Below, in pieces: positions 45,112 through 60,808 of a stretch of DNA of 64,000 bases. The notes below the pieces were generated by a model, which was not told the DNA's origin, ran no database searches, and saw nothing but the letters and a program-made list of their open reading frames with translations. Position 1 is the stretch's first letter. Every line of letters begins with the position of its first letter. The translations under genes were made by a program, and so were the position numbers. The stretch lies in assembly GCF_900091725.1 (NCBI RefSeq), contig NZ_FMBW01000037.1:62001-126000 (forward strand), written 5' to 3'. Source of the DNA: Streptomyces sp. DvalAA-43 (GTDB lineage Bacteria > Actinomycetota > Actinomycetes > Streptomycetales > Streptomycetaceae).

Positions 45112-46782
45112 ATGCGTACGCACTATCCACGCACCGCCCATCTGCCCTGGTCACCCGGGGCCACCTCGGACGACGTACGCATCGCGGATCTCGCCGCGCT
45201 GACCGGCCGCGAGGTCGTCGTCACCGAGAAGCTGGACGGCGAGAACACCACGCTCTACGCCGACGGGCTCCACGCCCGCTCCCTCGATTCCGCGCACCAC
45301 CCCTCGCGGGGCTGGGTGAAGGCGCTCCAGGGCCGGGTCGGGGCGCGCGTCCCCGACGGGTGGCGGGTCTGCGGCGAGAACATGTTCGCCCGCCACTCGC
45401 TCCCGTACGACGGTCTGGAGAGCTTCTTCTACGGCTTCTCCGTCTGGGACGGGGAGCGCTGTCTGGGCTGGGACCGGACCGCGGAGTTCCTGCGGGATCT
45501 GGGGATACCGGTGCCGCCCGTGCTGTGGCGGGGAGTGTTCGACGCCCGTGCCGAGACGGCGCTGCGGGCGCTGAAGCTCGACACCGCACGGCAGGAGGGA
45601 TACGTCGTACGGCCCGCGGACGGCTTCGGGGCGGCGGACTTCGGGCGGCTGGTGGCCAAGTGGGTGCGGCCGGGTCACGTACGGACCGATACGCACTGGA
45701 TGCACGCCGCCGTCGTACCGAACGGGCTCGGCCCGGCCGCCGCCCTGTGGGCCGTACGGTCCGGGGCGCCGGTCGACGCGGCGGCGCTGGCCGCCGCCGC
45801 GGGCACGGACGCGGGGGACGCCGGGGCCGCCGCCGCGATGGGCGACGCCGTGGACGCACTGGGCCGGACGGGCGAGGACCGGCTGGCCGGGGTGGTGGCC
45901 GCGCTGCTGCACCGGTCCCGCCGCGCCGCGCTCGCCCCCGCGCTGGCCCCCGCGCTCGGGATGCCGCTCGCCCGCCGCGTCGCGGACCTGGTCGGGCTGC
46001 ACCCCGGGCTGCACCGCCCGTATCCGGACGAGGAGCGCCGCACCGGACTGGTCCGGATGTCGTTCGCCGCCGATCTGCCGCTGCTGCACGCGCTGGCCGC
46101 CACGGTGGCGGAGACCGCCGGGGCGCGGGAGCAGGTGGAGTGGTCGGCGCTGTACGCGGAGGACGTGAGCGAACCGGCCGGGCTGCGGGAGGCGTTCGCG
46201 GATCTGGAGCCGGACGCCGCCGACCGCTGCCTGGCGCAGGCCCGGGAGGCGTACGCGCTGGGCCGGGTCACCACCGCCGAGGAGGCGGTCGCCGCGACCT
46301 GGCGCTGGCGGGGCGGGGAGTTCCCGCGCCTGGTCCAGCTGGTCGGCCCGTCCGGCAGCGGCAAGAGCACCTTCGGGCGCGCCCTGCCCGGCGTCGACAC
46401 CTGTCTCTCGCTCGACGACCTGCGCTCCGCACGGGGTTCGCGCGCCGACCAGAAGGCCAACGGGGACGTGCTGCGCGAGGGTCTCGACCGGCTGGACGCC
46501 GCGCTCACGGCGGGCTCCACGGTGGTCTGGGACGCCACCTCGCTCAACGCGCACCAGCGCTCCCTGGTGCACGCGGTCGCCCGGCGCCGGGACGCGCTGC
46601 TCACCCACGCCGTGGCCCTGGTGGACGAGGCGGAGCTGATCCGGCGCAACGGACGCCGCAGCCACCCCGTGCCGCCCGGGGTGCTGGCCTCGCAGCTGCG
46701 CAGATTCGTGCCCCCGTACCCCGGCCAGGCCCACCGCACCTGGTACATCGGCGCGAGCGGGACCGTGGAGGACAGGGCGTAG
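45112..46782 (+). CDS. RNA ligase - polynucleotide kinase fusion (RNA repair)
   Basis: The 556 residues combine two repair activities. Residues 1-200 are an ATP-dependent RNA ligase of the T4 Rnl type: nucleotidyl lysine Lys40 in TEKLDGEN (motif I), CGENMF (87-92), FYGFSVWD (106-113, motif III), EGYVVR (162-167, motif IV) and AKWVR (182-186, motif V). Residues 200-400 are helical and unassigned. Residues 404-556 are a P-loop kinase with GPSGSGKST (412-420), SLDDLRS (the DD expected in 5'-OH kinases) and WDATSLNAHQR. The likely role is to phosphorylate 5'-OH ends and reseal cleaved RNA such as tRNA. The stop is followed directly by the next ATG, so the pair is coupled. The frame is open upstream, but this ATG fits best. 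Confidence 0.88.
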   Translation: MRTHYPRTAHLPWSPGATSDDVRIADLAALTGREVVVTEKLDGENTTLYADGLHARSLDSAHHPSRGWVKALQGRVGARVPDGWRVCGENMFARHSLPYDGLESFFYGFSVWDGERCLGWDRTAEFLRDLGIPVPPVLWRGVFDARAETALRALKLDTARQEGYVVRPADGFGAADFGRLVAKWVRPGHVRTDTHWMHAAVVPNGLGPAAALWAVRSGAPVDAAALAAAAGTDAGDAGAAAAMGDAVDALGRTGEDRLAGVVAALLHRSRRAALAPALAPALGMPLARRVADLVGLHPGLHRPYPDEERRTGLVRMSFAADLPLLHALAATVAETAGAREQVEWSALYAEDVSEPAGLREAFADLEPDAADRCLAQAREAYALGRVTTAEEAVAATWRWRGGEFPRLVQLVGPSGSGKSTFGRALPGVDTCLSLDDLRSARGSRADQKANGDVLREGLDRLDAALTAGSTVVWDATSLNAHQRSLVHAVARRRDALLTHAVALVDEAELIRRNGRRSHPVPPGVLASQLRRFVPPYPGQAHRTWYIGASGTVEDRA

Positions 46783-49065
46783 ATGCGTACCAGCGAGGAG
46801 ATCTACCACCGGGTCCGCTGGGACACCCGGTTCGATCCGGCGCGCTTCGTGCTGGGCGTGGCGCAGCGCGGCACCGTGCCCAAGCGGGTGCCGCTGCCCC
46901 GCTTCACGCCCGGCGGGGACATCCCCTGGCACCGGGTGCTGTTCATCGAGGCGGACGGCGAGGTGGTGTGGGACCGGTCCTCGGGCGTGGACCGGATCGA
47001 CGCCACGGACGCCGGGCGGGTGCGCGCCCCGCGCCGGCTGCCGTCCCCGTACTTCGTCTCCCGCACCCCGCACGCGTTCTCGGCACCCGACGCCGCCTGG
47101 GCGCCCGTGCCCGAGGACGCTCCGGCGCCCACGCCGTCCTCCGGTCCCCTGACGCTGCTGACCTGGAACACGCTCTGGGACCGCTACGACAGCGACCGTA
47201 TCGACACCGCCCGGCGCCGGCCGCTCCTGCTCGATGCCCTGCGCGCCGCCGACGCCGATGTCATCGCCCTCCAGGAGGCCGAACCGGCCCTGCTCGCCCT
47301 GCTGTTGGCGGCGCCCTGGGTCCGCGAGGGCTACACGCTCTGGGCCGATCCGGCCGGCCGGGACGTCGCCGACTGCGGGCTGCTGCTGCTCAGCAGGGTC
47401 CCGGTGCGCGAGGCGGGCCTGCACGCCCTCGGCCCGCACAAGGCGGTCGCGGCCGTGGTCGTGGACGGTCCGGGCGGACCGGTCACGGTCGCGGCGACCC
47501 ACCTCAGCAGCGACCACTCGCCCGACGGCGCCCGCCGCCGCGACGCCGAACTGTCCGATCTGGCAACGGGGCTGGCGGCGATCGAGGGCGAGGTGGCGCT
47601 GCTCGGCGACTTCAACGACGGCGGGGACACCCCGCAGGACCGACTGGGGATGACGGACGCCTGGAGCCGGGTGCACGGCCCGGACGACCGGACGCCCACC
47701 TTCGACCCCTCGGTCAACCCGCTGGCCGCCGTCTCCTCCCTGACCGGGCGGGTGTCCCGGCTGGACCGGGTGCTGGTCCGCCCGGACGGGCTGCGGCCCG
47801 CCTCGGCGGCGCTGCTGGGCGATGTCCCCGCACCGGACGGGCTGTACGTCTCGGACCACTTCGGGGTACGGGTCGAGCTGGCCGCCGACGCGGCGGAGGA
47901 GGCGGCCGGGACGGATCCGGCGGAGGAGGAGCGCGCGGCCGGGATCGTGCGCCGGGTGGCCGCCGCCCTGGCCGAAGGCCGTGTCCACCTGTCCGGCTCG
48001 CGCCGGATGGGCTGTGCGCTGCCCGGCGCGGACGTGGACCTGGTCGCGGCGCTGCCCGGTGCGGTGGATCTGCCGGGGGTACGTCTCCGGCTGGCCGCGG
48101 CCCTGCCGGACGCTGAGGGCCTGCGCGAGGTGACCGGTGCCCGTGTGCCGGGGCTGCGGTTCTCGCTCGACGGGCTCGGGGTGGACCTGGTGACCGTGGC
48201 GACGGGTGACCTCGCCCCGGCCGCGGCGGTGTCCCGGCGGGCCGAGCTGGGCGAGGCGGCGGCCACGGCCCTGAGCGCGGTGAGCGACGCGGACGCCGTG
48301 CTCGCGGCGGCGGACCCGCACCGGGCGGCGTTCACCCGGCTCGCCCGCGAGGTGAAGGGCTGGGCGCGGGCACGCGGCCTGGACTCCGCCCCGTGCGGCG
48401 GGCTGCCCGGCCTCGCCTGGTCGGTGCTGGCGGCCCGCACCGCCCACGAGTCGGGCGACCTGCTCCCGCTCCCCCTGCTCAGGCACTTCTTCGCCCCCTG
48501 GGCGGCCTGGGACTGGGACCGCGCGGTCGGCCTCGGCGGGACGGGCGGACTCGACCGGGCGGTCGGCTCCGGCGCAACCGCCGACACCGTCGTACTCCCC
48601 CTCACCGTCCTGACCCCCACCGCCCCCGTCCACTCCTGCACCACGCAGGTCTCCCCCGCCGGCCGCGACCTGGTCACCGAGGAGCTCTTCCGCGCCTGGG
48701 AGATCCTGGAGTCCGCCCCCGACTCCGGCCCCGTACCGCACGCCCTGCTCCACGCCCCGCCACCGCTGCACGCGCGCCACTCCGCCTGGGCGATCGTCTC
48801 CGTGCGGCACGGCGCGGACGAGGGGCGCTTCCGCGGCCGCCTCCTGGCCCTGCTCACCGCGCTCGCGGAGGCGGGCTCCCCGGACGCGCACGCCTGGCCG
48901 CGCCCGTGCGGCACCGACGCCTCCCATGTCCAGTACGCCATCGGCCTGGGCCGCACCCCGCCCGACGGGGCCCGGCTCGCGGAGATCGGCGCGCGGCTGC
49001 TGCACGGCATCCCGGAGGCGGGACTGCGCCGGGCGGACCGCGCGCAGGCGCCGGACCTGCGGTGA
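46783..49065 (+). CDS. MJ1316 - EEP nuclease - nucleotidyltransferase fusion (RNA repair)
   Basis: The 760 residues hold three or more domains. Residues 1-80 are MJ1316/DUF504 (EIYHRVRWD, DIPWHRVLFIEADGEVVWDR), proposed to read cyclic-phosphate RNA ends. Residues 122-365 are an endonuclease/exonuclease/phosphatase fold with TWN (127-129), LQE (163-165), ATHLSSDH (238-245), LLGDFND (273-279), SRLDRVL and VSDHFGV, all metal/catalytic positions present. Residues 395-560 are a Pol-beta-type nucleotidyltransferase (SGSRRMGC, GADVDLV with Asp417/Asp419, GLGVDLV). The rest resembles poly(A)-polymerase-type helical and RNA-binding parts. It likely recognises, trims and extends damaged 3' ends before ligation by the upstream protein. 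The precise order and substrates are inference. Confidence 0.83.
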   Translation: MRTSEEIYHRVRWDTRFDPARFVLGVAQRGTVPKRVPLPRFTPGGDIPWHRVLFIEADGEVVWDRSSGVDRIDATDAGRVRAPRRLPSPYFVSRTPHAFSAPDAAWAPVPEDAPAPTPSSGPLTLLTWNTLWDRYDSDRIDTARRRPLLLDALRAADADVIALQEAEPALLALLLAAPWVREGYTLWADPAGRDVADCGLLLLSRVPVREAGLHALGPHKAVAAVVVDGPGGPVTVAATHLSSDHSPDGARRRDAELSDLATGLAAIEGEVALLGDFNDGGDTPQDRLGMTDAWSRVHGPDDRTPTFDPSVNPLAAVSSLTGRVSRLDRVLVRPDGLRPASAALLGDVPAPDGLYVSDHFGVRVELAADAAEEAAGTDPAEEERAAGIVRRVAAALAEGRVHLSGSRRMGCALPGADVDLVAALPGAVDLPGVRLRLAAALPDAEGLREVTGARVPGLRFSLDGLGVDLVTVATGDLAPAAAVSRRAELGEAAATALSAVSDADAVLAAADPHRAAFTRLAREVKGWARARGLDSAPCGGLPGLAWSVLAARTAHESGDLLPLPLLRHFFAPWAAWDWDRAVGLGGTGGLDRAVGSGATADTVVLPLTVLTPTAPVHSCTTQVSPAGRDLVTEELFRAWEILESAPDSGPVPHALLHAPPPLHARHSAWAIVSVRHGADEGRFRGRLLALLTALAEAGSPDAHAWPRPCGTDASHVQYAIGLGRTPPDGARLAEIGARLLHGIPEAGLRRADRAQAPDLR

Positions 49066-49088
49066 CGGCGGTCGGCGAGAATCCGCCC

Positions 49089-49553
49089 ATGGACACCGGT
49101 ACCACCAGCACCACCCCCTGGACCCTGCGCCCCGCCCGCCCCGAGGACGTCGAGGCCATCGCCGAACTCAGGGCCGTCGTGATGCGCCCCGACCTGGAGC
49201 GGCTCGGGCGTTACGACGAGCACCGGGTACGACAGCGCCTGCGGGACGTCTACGCGCCGGAGCACACCACGGTCGTCCTCGCGGACGGGGAGTTCGCGGG
49301 CTGCGTCACCCTGCGCCCGGTCGAGGGCGGGCTGTGGCTGGAGAACTTCTACCTCTCCCCCGCCCTCCACGGGCGCGGCATCGGCACCGCGGTGCTCCGT
49401 ACGCTGCTCGCGCGGGCCGACCGGGACGGCGCGACCGTCCGGCTGGACGTGCTGCGGGGCAGCGCCGCCCGCGCGCTCTACGAACGGCACGGATTCACCG
49501 AGGAGCGGCAGGACCCGGTCGATGTGTTCATGGTGCGTACACCGGTGAGTTGA
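49089..49553 (+). CDS. GNAT-family N-acetyltransferase
   Basis: The 154 residues have the GNAT core: TLRPARPEDVEAIAEL at the start, WLENFYLSPALHGRGIGTAVLRTLL (acetyl-CoA loop RGIGTA) and SAARALYERHGFTEE. The ATG is 23 bases after the RNA repair gene in the same direction, so it may be the third gene of that operon. The substrate is unknown. Loss of similarity to RimI-specific residues makes a small-molecule or other protein substrate equally possible. Confidence 0.85.
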   Translation: MDTGTTSTTPWTLRPARPEDVEAIAELRAVVMRPDLERLGRYDEHRVRQRLRDVYAPEHTTVVLADGEFAGCVTLRPVEGGLWLENFYLSPALHGRGIGTAVLRTLLARADRDGATVRLDVLRGSAARALYERHGFTEERQDPVDVFMVRTPVS

Positions 49554-49718
49554 GCCGTCCGGGTCACATCATCGGATATCCAGGCAACCCGCCTCCGGGA
49601 ATCTCCGTCTATCCCCCCGCAGCAGCGGCCGTCCCCCGCCGTGGCCTGCACGGATTCGGCACGCAGCACAGGGCCGCACAGCCGCTCGCCGCTGCGGGGG
49701 AAGTGGACGGAGCACGGT

Positions 49719-51824
49719 GTGACGGATCGACCCGCCCTGCGCGCAGCCCGCTCGGGACTGCCGCGGCGCACGGTACTGGCGGCGGCCGGCGCGACCGGCC
49801 TGGCGGCCCTCACCGCCTGCACGGCGCCCGCACCGCCCCGGCGCCGCGATCCCGCCGCCGACCCGATGCCCGGACTGCCGATCAGCACCTCGCACCCGGC
49901 CCTGATGATGCAGATCCTCGCCCACCCGGACGACGACCTGTACTTCATGAACCCGGACACCCAGCAGGCCCTCGACGCCGGGACCCCGCTGGTCTGCGTC
50001 TATCTGACCGGCGGCGAGGCCACCGGCGTCAACTTCGTGCCGGGCCGCCCCGCGCCCGCGCCCGACAAGGCCGCGTACTCCTCCGCGCGTCACCAGGGGC
50101 TCCGCCAGGCATACGCGACCCTGCTCGGCCTCGGCCGGTTCGACCCGTGGCACAGGTCCGTCATCGAGCTGCACGGCGGCCACCGCGCCGAGCTCAACAC
50201 CCTCGCCCACCGCGGCCGCAGGGTCGAGCTGATCTTCATCAACACCGCCATGCACACCACGTACGGACGGCTGGGTCTGCCCAGCCTCTGGCAGGACCGG
50301 CGGCTGGTCCTGCCGACCGTCGTCGCCGAGGGCTCCCCGCTGAAGAAGGCGGGTTCGTACACCTACGACGGGCTGATCGACGTCCTGGCCGGGCTCTTCG
50401 AGCGGTACCGGCCGAGCATCCTGCACACCATGGACCCGGACCCCGACATCCAGCACAGCAGCGAGGCCGTCCGCCGCCGGGACAGCGAGCAGAAGGGCTA
50501 CTCCGACCACCCCGACCACACCGCCGCCGCCCTGTTCACCTGGGCGTCGCTGATCCGGTGGGTGGCCCGCACCACCGGGAACGGCGGCGAGGTCCCGAGC
50601 TTCGCCACCACCGCGTTCCGGGCCTACTACAACCGGCACTGGCCGAAGAACCTGCCACCCGCCGTGCTGGCCGAGAAGGCCTCCCACCTGGTGCCGTACG
50701 GCGGCTCGGCCGACTGGCGCTGCGGCAACCCGGGGGGCTGCGGGGACTACAACGTGGGCGGCAACCGGCCGCTCACCAACCGGAAGGGCTGGGTACGGTC
50801 CACCCACTACCGCTACCCCGGCCCCCGGCCCACCCTCGCCACCGAACCGGACGGCCGGCTCGTCAGCTACGAGGTCCTGGGGCTGCGGGCGGTACGCCGG
50901 CGCGAGGACGCACCGGGCAGCGGGGTGTGGGAGGCGCCCGACGACCTCGGTGGCGGTCCGCTCGCCCCGGTCCTGGGCTGTGCGACGCTCCCGGACGGGC
51001 GCCATCTCCTCTTCGGCCTGCGGTTCTCGGCGCTCAGCGGGCACGGCGCGGACAACGAACGCGAGATCGTCGCCCTGGAGCAGCGCACCCCCGGCGGCGC
51101 CTTCCGTGCCTGGCAGGGGCTGGGCAACCCGGTGCGCGACCACGACGGCGGGCGCCGGATCGGCGTCCCGGTCGCGGTCGCCGCGCCCGACGGGCGGGTG
51201 CACCTCTTCGTCCGGAACGCGGAGAAGGGCCTCAGCACCCGGGTACGGGACACGGCCGGCCGGTGGAGCGACTGGCAGGACATGGGCGGCGGCGAGATCC
51301 AGGACGGGCTGAGCGCCGTGGTGGACGCCGAGGGCCGTGTCCATGTCTACGCGGCGGGCCGTTTCGCGGTGCACCACTGGACGCAGGACACGCCCGGCAA
51401 GGCCGTGACCGCGCGCACCCAGATCACCGGGGTGGCGGTGCCCGGCGACGGTCCGGCCGCGCTGGCTGGGGCGGACGGCAGCATCGAGCTGTACTACCGC
51501 GCGGCGGCGAAGGCCGCCCTGACGACCGTACGGACCGGGGAGACGGCGGACGAGACCGGCATCGACGGGTACGGACGCCTGATCCGGGACCGGGCGGGTT
51601 TCGACGGGTACGGTCCGGTCGCCGCCGCCGGATCGCCGGCCGCACCGGTGCTGCTGGGCCGCACCGCCGAGGGCCTCATCCAGCTCCGTACGCCCGGCGG
51701 GCACTTCGTGCGGCGGCGCGGGCCGGTGGCGCTGGACGGACCGGCGCTGCACATGGGCAACGACGGGCGGCCGACGGTGGTCGCCCTGGGCCCCGACGCC
51801 CTGCCCTGGCTCTGGCGCCCCTGA
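49719..51824 (+). CDS. Exported PIG-L-type deacetylase lipoprotein with C-terminal propeller
   Basis: GTG 49719 gives 701 residues and puts a twin-arginine-like signal at the N-terminus (GLPRRTVLAAAGATGLAALTAC). The lipobox LTAC (31-34) means it should be a Tat-exported lipoprotein. The zinc deacetylase domain has ILAHPDDD (67-73) and SDHPDHTA (262-269), the metal and catalytic signature of the PIG-L/LmbE family. After about residue 390 come repeated blades (DGRVHLFVRNAEKGLSTRVRDTAGRWSDWQDMG, GRVHVYAAGRFAVHHW) like a sugar-binding beta-propeller. The likely substrate is an N-acetylated sugar outside the cell. It ends at a bidirectional terminator facing tuf. Confidence 0.85.
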   Translation: MTDRPALRAARSGLPRRTVLAAAGATGLAALTACTAPAPPRRRDPAADPMPGLPISTSHPALMMQILAHPDDDLYFMNPDTQQALDAGTPLVCVYLTGGEATGVNFVPGRPAPAPDKAAYSSARHQGLRQAYATLLGLGRFDPWHRSVIELHGGHRAELNTLAHRGRRVELIFINTAMHTTYGRLGLPSLWQDRRLVLPTVVAEGSPLKKAGSYTYDGLIDVLAGLFERYRPSILHTMDPDPDIQHSSEAVRRRDSEQKGYSDHPDHTAAALFTWASLIRWVARTTGNGGEVPSFATTAFRAYYNRHWPKNLPPAVLAEKASHLVPYGGSADWRCGNPGGCGDYNVGGNRPLTNRKGWVRSTHYRYPGPRPTLATEPDGRLVSYEVLGLRAVRRREDAPGSGVWEAPDDLGGGPLAPVLGCATLPDGRHLLFGLRFSALSGHGADNEREIVALEQRTPGGAFRAWQGLGNPVRDHDGGRRIGVPVAVAAPDGRVHLFVRNAEKGLSTRVRDTAGRWSDWQDMGGGEIQDGLSAVVDAEGRVHVYAAGRFAVHHWTQDTPGKAVTARTQITGVAVPGDGPAALAGADGSIELYYRAAAKAALTTVRTGETADETGIDGYGRLIRDRAGFDGYGPVAAAGSPAAPVLLGRTAEGLIQLRTPGGHFVRRRGPVALDGPALHMGNDGRPTVVALGPDALPWLWRP

Positions 51825-51871
51825 GGTCCCGGCCCGTACCGCACGACGTACACGACCACGACGTATACGAC

Positions 51872-51915
51872 GAAGGGCCCCGGTCCACCGCTCGCGCGGC
51901 GGGCCGGGGCCCTTC
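51872..51915. terminator. Bidirectional terminator between PIG-L gene and tuf
   Basis: GAAGGGCCCCGG (51872-51883) and CCGGGGCCCTTC (51904-51915) are perfect arms. Pairing continues inward to a 4-base loop with only one mismatch and one wobble, so nearly the whole 44 bases fold. It serves both convergent genes. T-richness on either side is slight. Confidence 0.85.
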
Positions 51916-51957
51916 TCGGTGCTCTGTGCGGAGCAACCAGGTCAGACAGTCAGGTGA

Positions 51958-53151
<1,194 letters not shown>

Positions 53152-53227
53152 TGGGTCCTCCTGTGGAGTGGTTCTGTACGCCTTGCTTCATCGGCGCCAG
53201 GTGATCTTTGCTGGGATGCCGGGGCCG

Positions 53228-53269
53228 GGGGCATTCGGCGCAGAACTTCCGCTCTGCGACGAATGCCCC
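53228..53269 (-). terminator. Hairpin in the fusA-tuf gap
   Basis: GGGGCATTCG (53228-53237) pairs with CGAATGCCCC minus strand-wise (53260-53269). After one mismatch CGCAGA pairs with TCTGCG further in, giving a 16-bp stem. It lies about 40 bases past the fusA stop. It may be a terminator, an attenuator or an mRNA-processing site. Confidence 0.65.
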
Positions 53270-53311
53270 ACCAGGCTCCGGTGACAAGCCTAAAGCGTGA
53301 GCTCGGGAGAG

Positions 53312-55441
<2,130 letters not shown>

Positions 55442-55479
55442 AAGGCTCAATCTTCTCTCGGTCTCGATGTGGGTAGCGA

Positions 55480-55950
55480 CTACCAGCGGTAGTGCGCGAA
55501 GGCCTTGTTGGACTCGGCCATCTTGTGGGTGTCCTCGCGCTTCTTGACGGCAGCGCCAAGACCGTTGGAGGCGTCGAGCAGCTCGTTCATGAGGCGCTCG
55601 GTCATGGTCTTCTCGCGGCGGGCGCGGGAGTAGCCCACGAGCCAGCGCAGCGCGAGGGTGGAGGCACGACCGGGCTTGACCTCGATCGGCACCTGGTAGG
55701 TGGCGCCACCGACACGGCGGGACTTGACCTCGAGCGAGGGCTTGACGTTCTCAAGCGCGCGCTTCAGCGTGATGACCGGGTCGTTGCCGGTCTTCTCGCG
55801 GAGGCCTTCCATGGCGCCGTACACGATCCGCTCGGCGGTGGAACGCTTGCCGTCCAGCAGGATCTTGTTGATCAGCGAGGTGACAAGAGGAGAGCTGTAG
55901 ACCGGGTCGATGATGACCGGGCGCTTCGGGGCGGGGCCCTTACGAGGCAT
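55480..55950 (-). CDS. rpsG: 30S ribosomal protein S7
   Basis: The 156 residues ([44 protein letters not shown]) organise the 30S head and touch E-site tRNA. It begins two bases after the rpsL stop. Confidence 0.98.
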   Translation of the reverse strand: MPRKGPAPKRPVIIDPVYSSPLVTSLINKILLDGKRSTAERIVYGAMEGLREKTGNDPVITLKRALENVKPSLEVKSRRVGGATYQVPIEVKPGRASTLALRWLVGYSRARREKTMTERLMNELLDASNGLGAAVKKREDTHKMAESNKAFAHYRW

Positions 55951-55952
55951 TC

Positions 55953-56324
55953 TTACTTCTCCTTCTTGGCGCCGTAGCGGCTGCGGGCCTGCTTGCGGTT
56001 CTTGACACCCTGGGTGTCGAGCGAGCCGCGGATGATCTTGTAACGAACACCCGGCAGGTCCTTCACACGGCCACCACGCACGAGCACGATGGAGTGCTCC
56101 TGCAGGTTGTGTCCCTCACCCGGGATGTAGGCCGTGACCTCGATACCGGAGGTCAGACGCACACGCGCGACCTTACGGAGCGCCGAGTTCGGCTTCTTCG
56201 GGGTGGTCGTGAACACACGCGTGCAGACGCCGCGGCGCTGGGGCGAACCCTCGAGCGCGGGCGTCTTGTTCTTCTCGACCTTGTCCTGCCGGCCCTTCCG
56301 GACCAGCTGCTGGATCGTAGGCAC
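55953..56324 (-). CDS. rpsL: 30S ribosomal protein S12
   Basis: The 123 residues start at GTG 56324 after GGAGAAG ([34 protein letters not shown]). The streptomycin-determining residues are wild type: Lys43/Lys44 in [13 protein letters not shown], Lys88 and Pro91 in [10 protein letters not shown], where Lys88 mutants are resistant. It heads the str operon. Its leader carries the element shared with rpsJ. Confidence 0.98.
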   Translation of the reverse strand: MPTIQQLVRKGRQDKVEKNKTPALEGSPQRRGVCTRVFTTTPKKPNSALRKVARVRLTSGIEVTAYIPGEGHNLQEHSIVLVRGGRVKDLPGVRYKIIRGSLDTQGVKNRKQARSRYGAKKEK

Positions 56325-56372
56325 TACTTCTCCGGTTTCTGTGTGCCGTTCGTGAAACTAACCTGGAACGTC

Positions 56373-56400
56373 ACCGACCCACGCGGTCGGGTGTGTCGGA
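56373..56400 (-). promoter_or_regulatory. Leader element shared with rpsJ (str copy)
   Basis: On the plus strand it begins CCGACCCACGCGGTCGGG and ends GTGTCGGAT, 26/28 identical to 44665-44692. Its near edge is 48 bases from the rpsL GTG. The two differences are single substitutions outside the potential stem. Confidence 0.7.
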
Positions 56401-56517
56401 TACTGCAGGCTTCTGCCGCAAGGCAGAGGGAGCGCAGATCACGGTGGCCACTGACGGACTCGCCGTGCGGTTGAGGACACGCACACGAGCCCAGGCACAC
56501 CCCAGGCACAAGGTCTG

Positions 56518-56546
56518 AGCGTACCTACCTCGTCGACTCCGGTCAA
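56518..56546 (-). promoter_or_regulatory. Promoter of the str operon (rpsL)
   Basis: On the minus strand TTGACC (56541-56546), 17 bases, TACGCT (56518-56523). The -35 is identical to those found for rplM and rpsJ. Transcription would start near 56511. Confidence 0.7.
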
Positions 56547-56717
56547 AACAAATGCTGTCCACCGGGACACACCCGGCCGCGTGCCCGGCTTGTCCCGACC
56601 CGTACCCATGGCTTCCCGCGCCCCAGAGGCCCTCCACAGCCCCGTACAGGGCCTCCGGGCCCCGCTTCCGGCCAGCCGGTGCGCCCCGGCCGGTGCACGG
56701 CAGTGACGTATCACACG

Positions 56718-56762
56718 CCGGAGGGCGGCCACCCCGTACGAAACGGGGTGACCGCCCTCCGG
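56718..56762 (-). terminator. Terminator after rpoC
   Basis: A long hairpin: CCGGAGGGCGG (56718-56728) pairs with CCGCCCTCCGG (56752-56762). After one mismatch CACCCCGT pairs with ACGGGGTG around an ACGAA loop. It lies 17 bases past the rpoC stop. Confidence 0.88.
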
Positions 56763-56779
56763 TCGGTCAAGCGACTCGC

Positions 56780-60679
<3,900 letters not shown>

Positions 60680-60772
60680 TGGTCGTCAATCCCTCTTTCG
60701 GGGGTTCGAGCCCCCTCGCGTCAGGCGAGAAATCGGGGCACTTCAGCAATGGTCTGAACGGGTCCGGGGAGA

Positions 60773-60801
60773 GCCGGCCGGATCACAGGGATCCGGCCGG
60801 C
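60773..60801 (-). terminator. Hairpin between rpoB and rpoC
   Basis: GCCGGCCGGATC (60773-60784) and GATCCGGCCGGC (60790-60801) form a perfect 12-bp stem with a 5-base loop, seven bases past the rpoB stop. It lies in a 129-base gap inside an operon that must express both subunits equally, so it more likely protects or processes mRNA than terminates fully. Confidence 0.6.
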
Positions 60802-60808
60802 CAACCCG

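Larger units (their letters stand above)
56325..56779. other. Gene-free region between rpsL and rpoC
   Basis: This 455-base stretch contains, in leftward reading order: the rpoC terminator (56718-56762), the rpsL promoter (56518-56546), a leader of about 185 bases and the shared 28-nt element (56373-56400). The region between the terminator and the promoter shows no coding pattern. Confidence 0.6.

Noticed and set aside
45151..49005. Open frame of over 1200 codons antisense to the RNA repair genes
   Set aside because: GC-rich codon bias leaves the complementary frame free of stops; its translation is Arg/Gly/Pro-rich without domains, while the plus strand has clear catalytic motifs.
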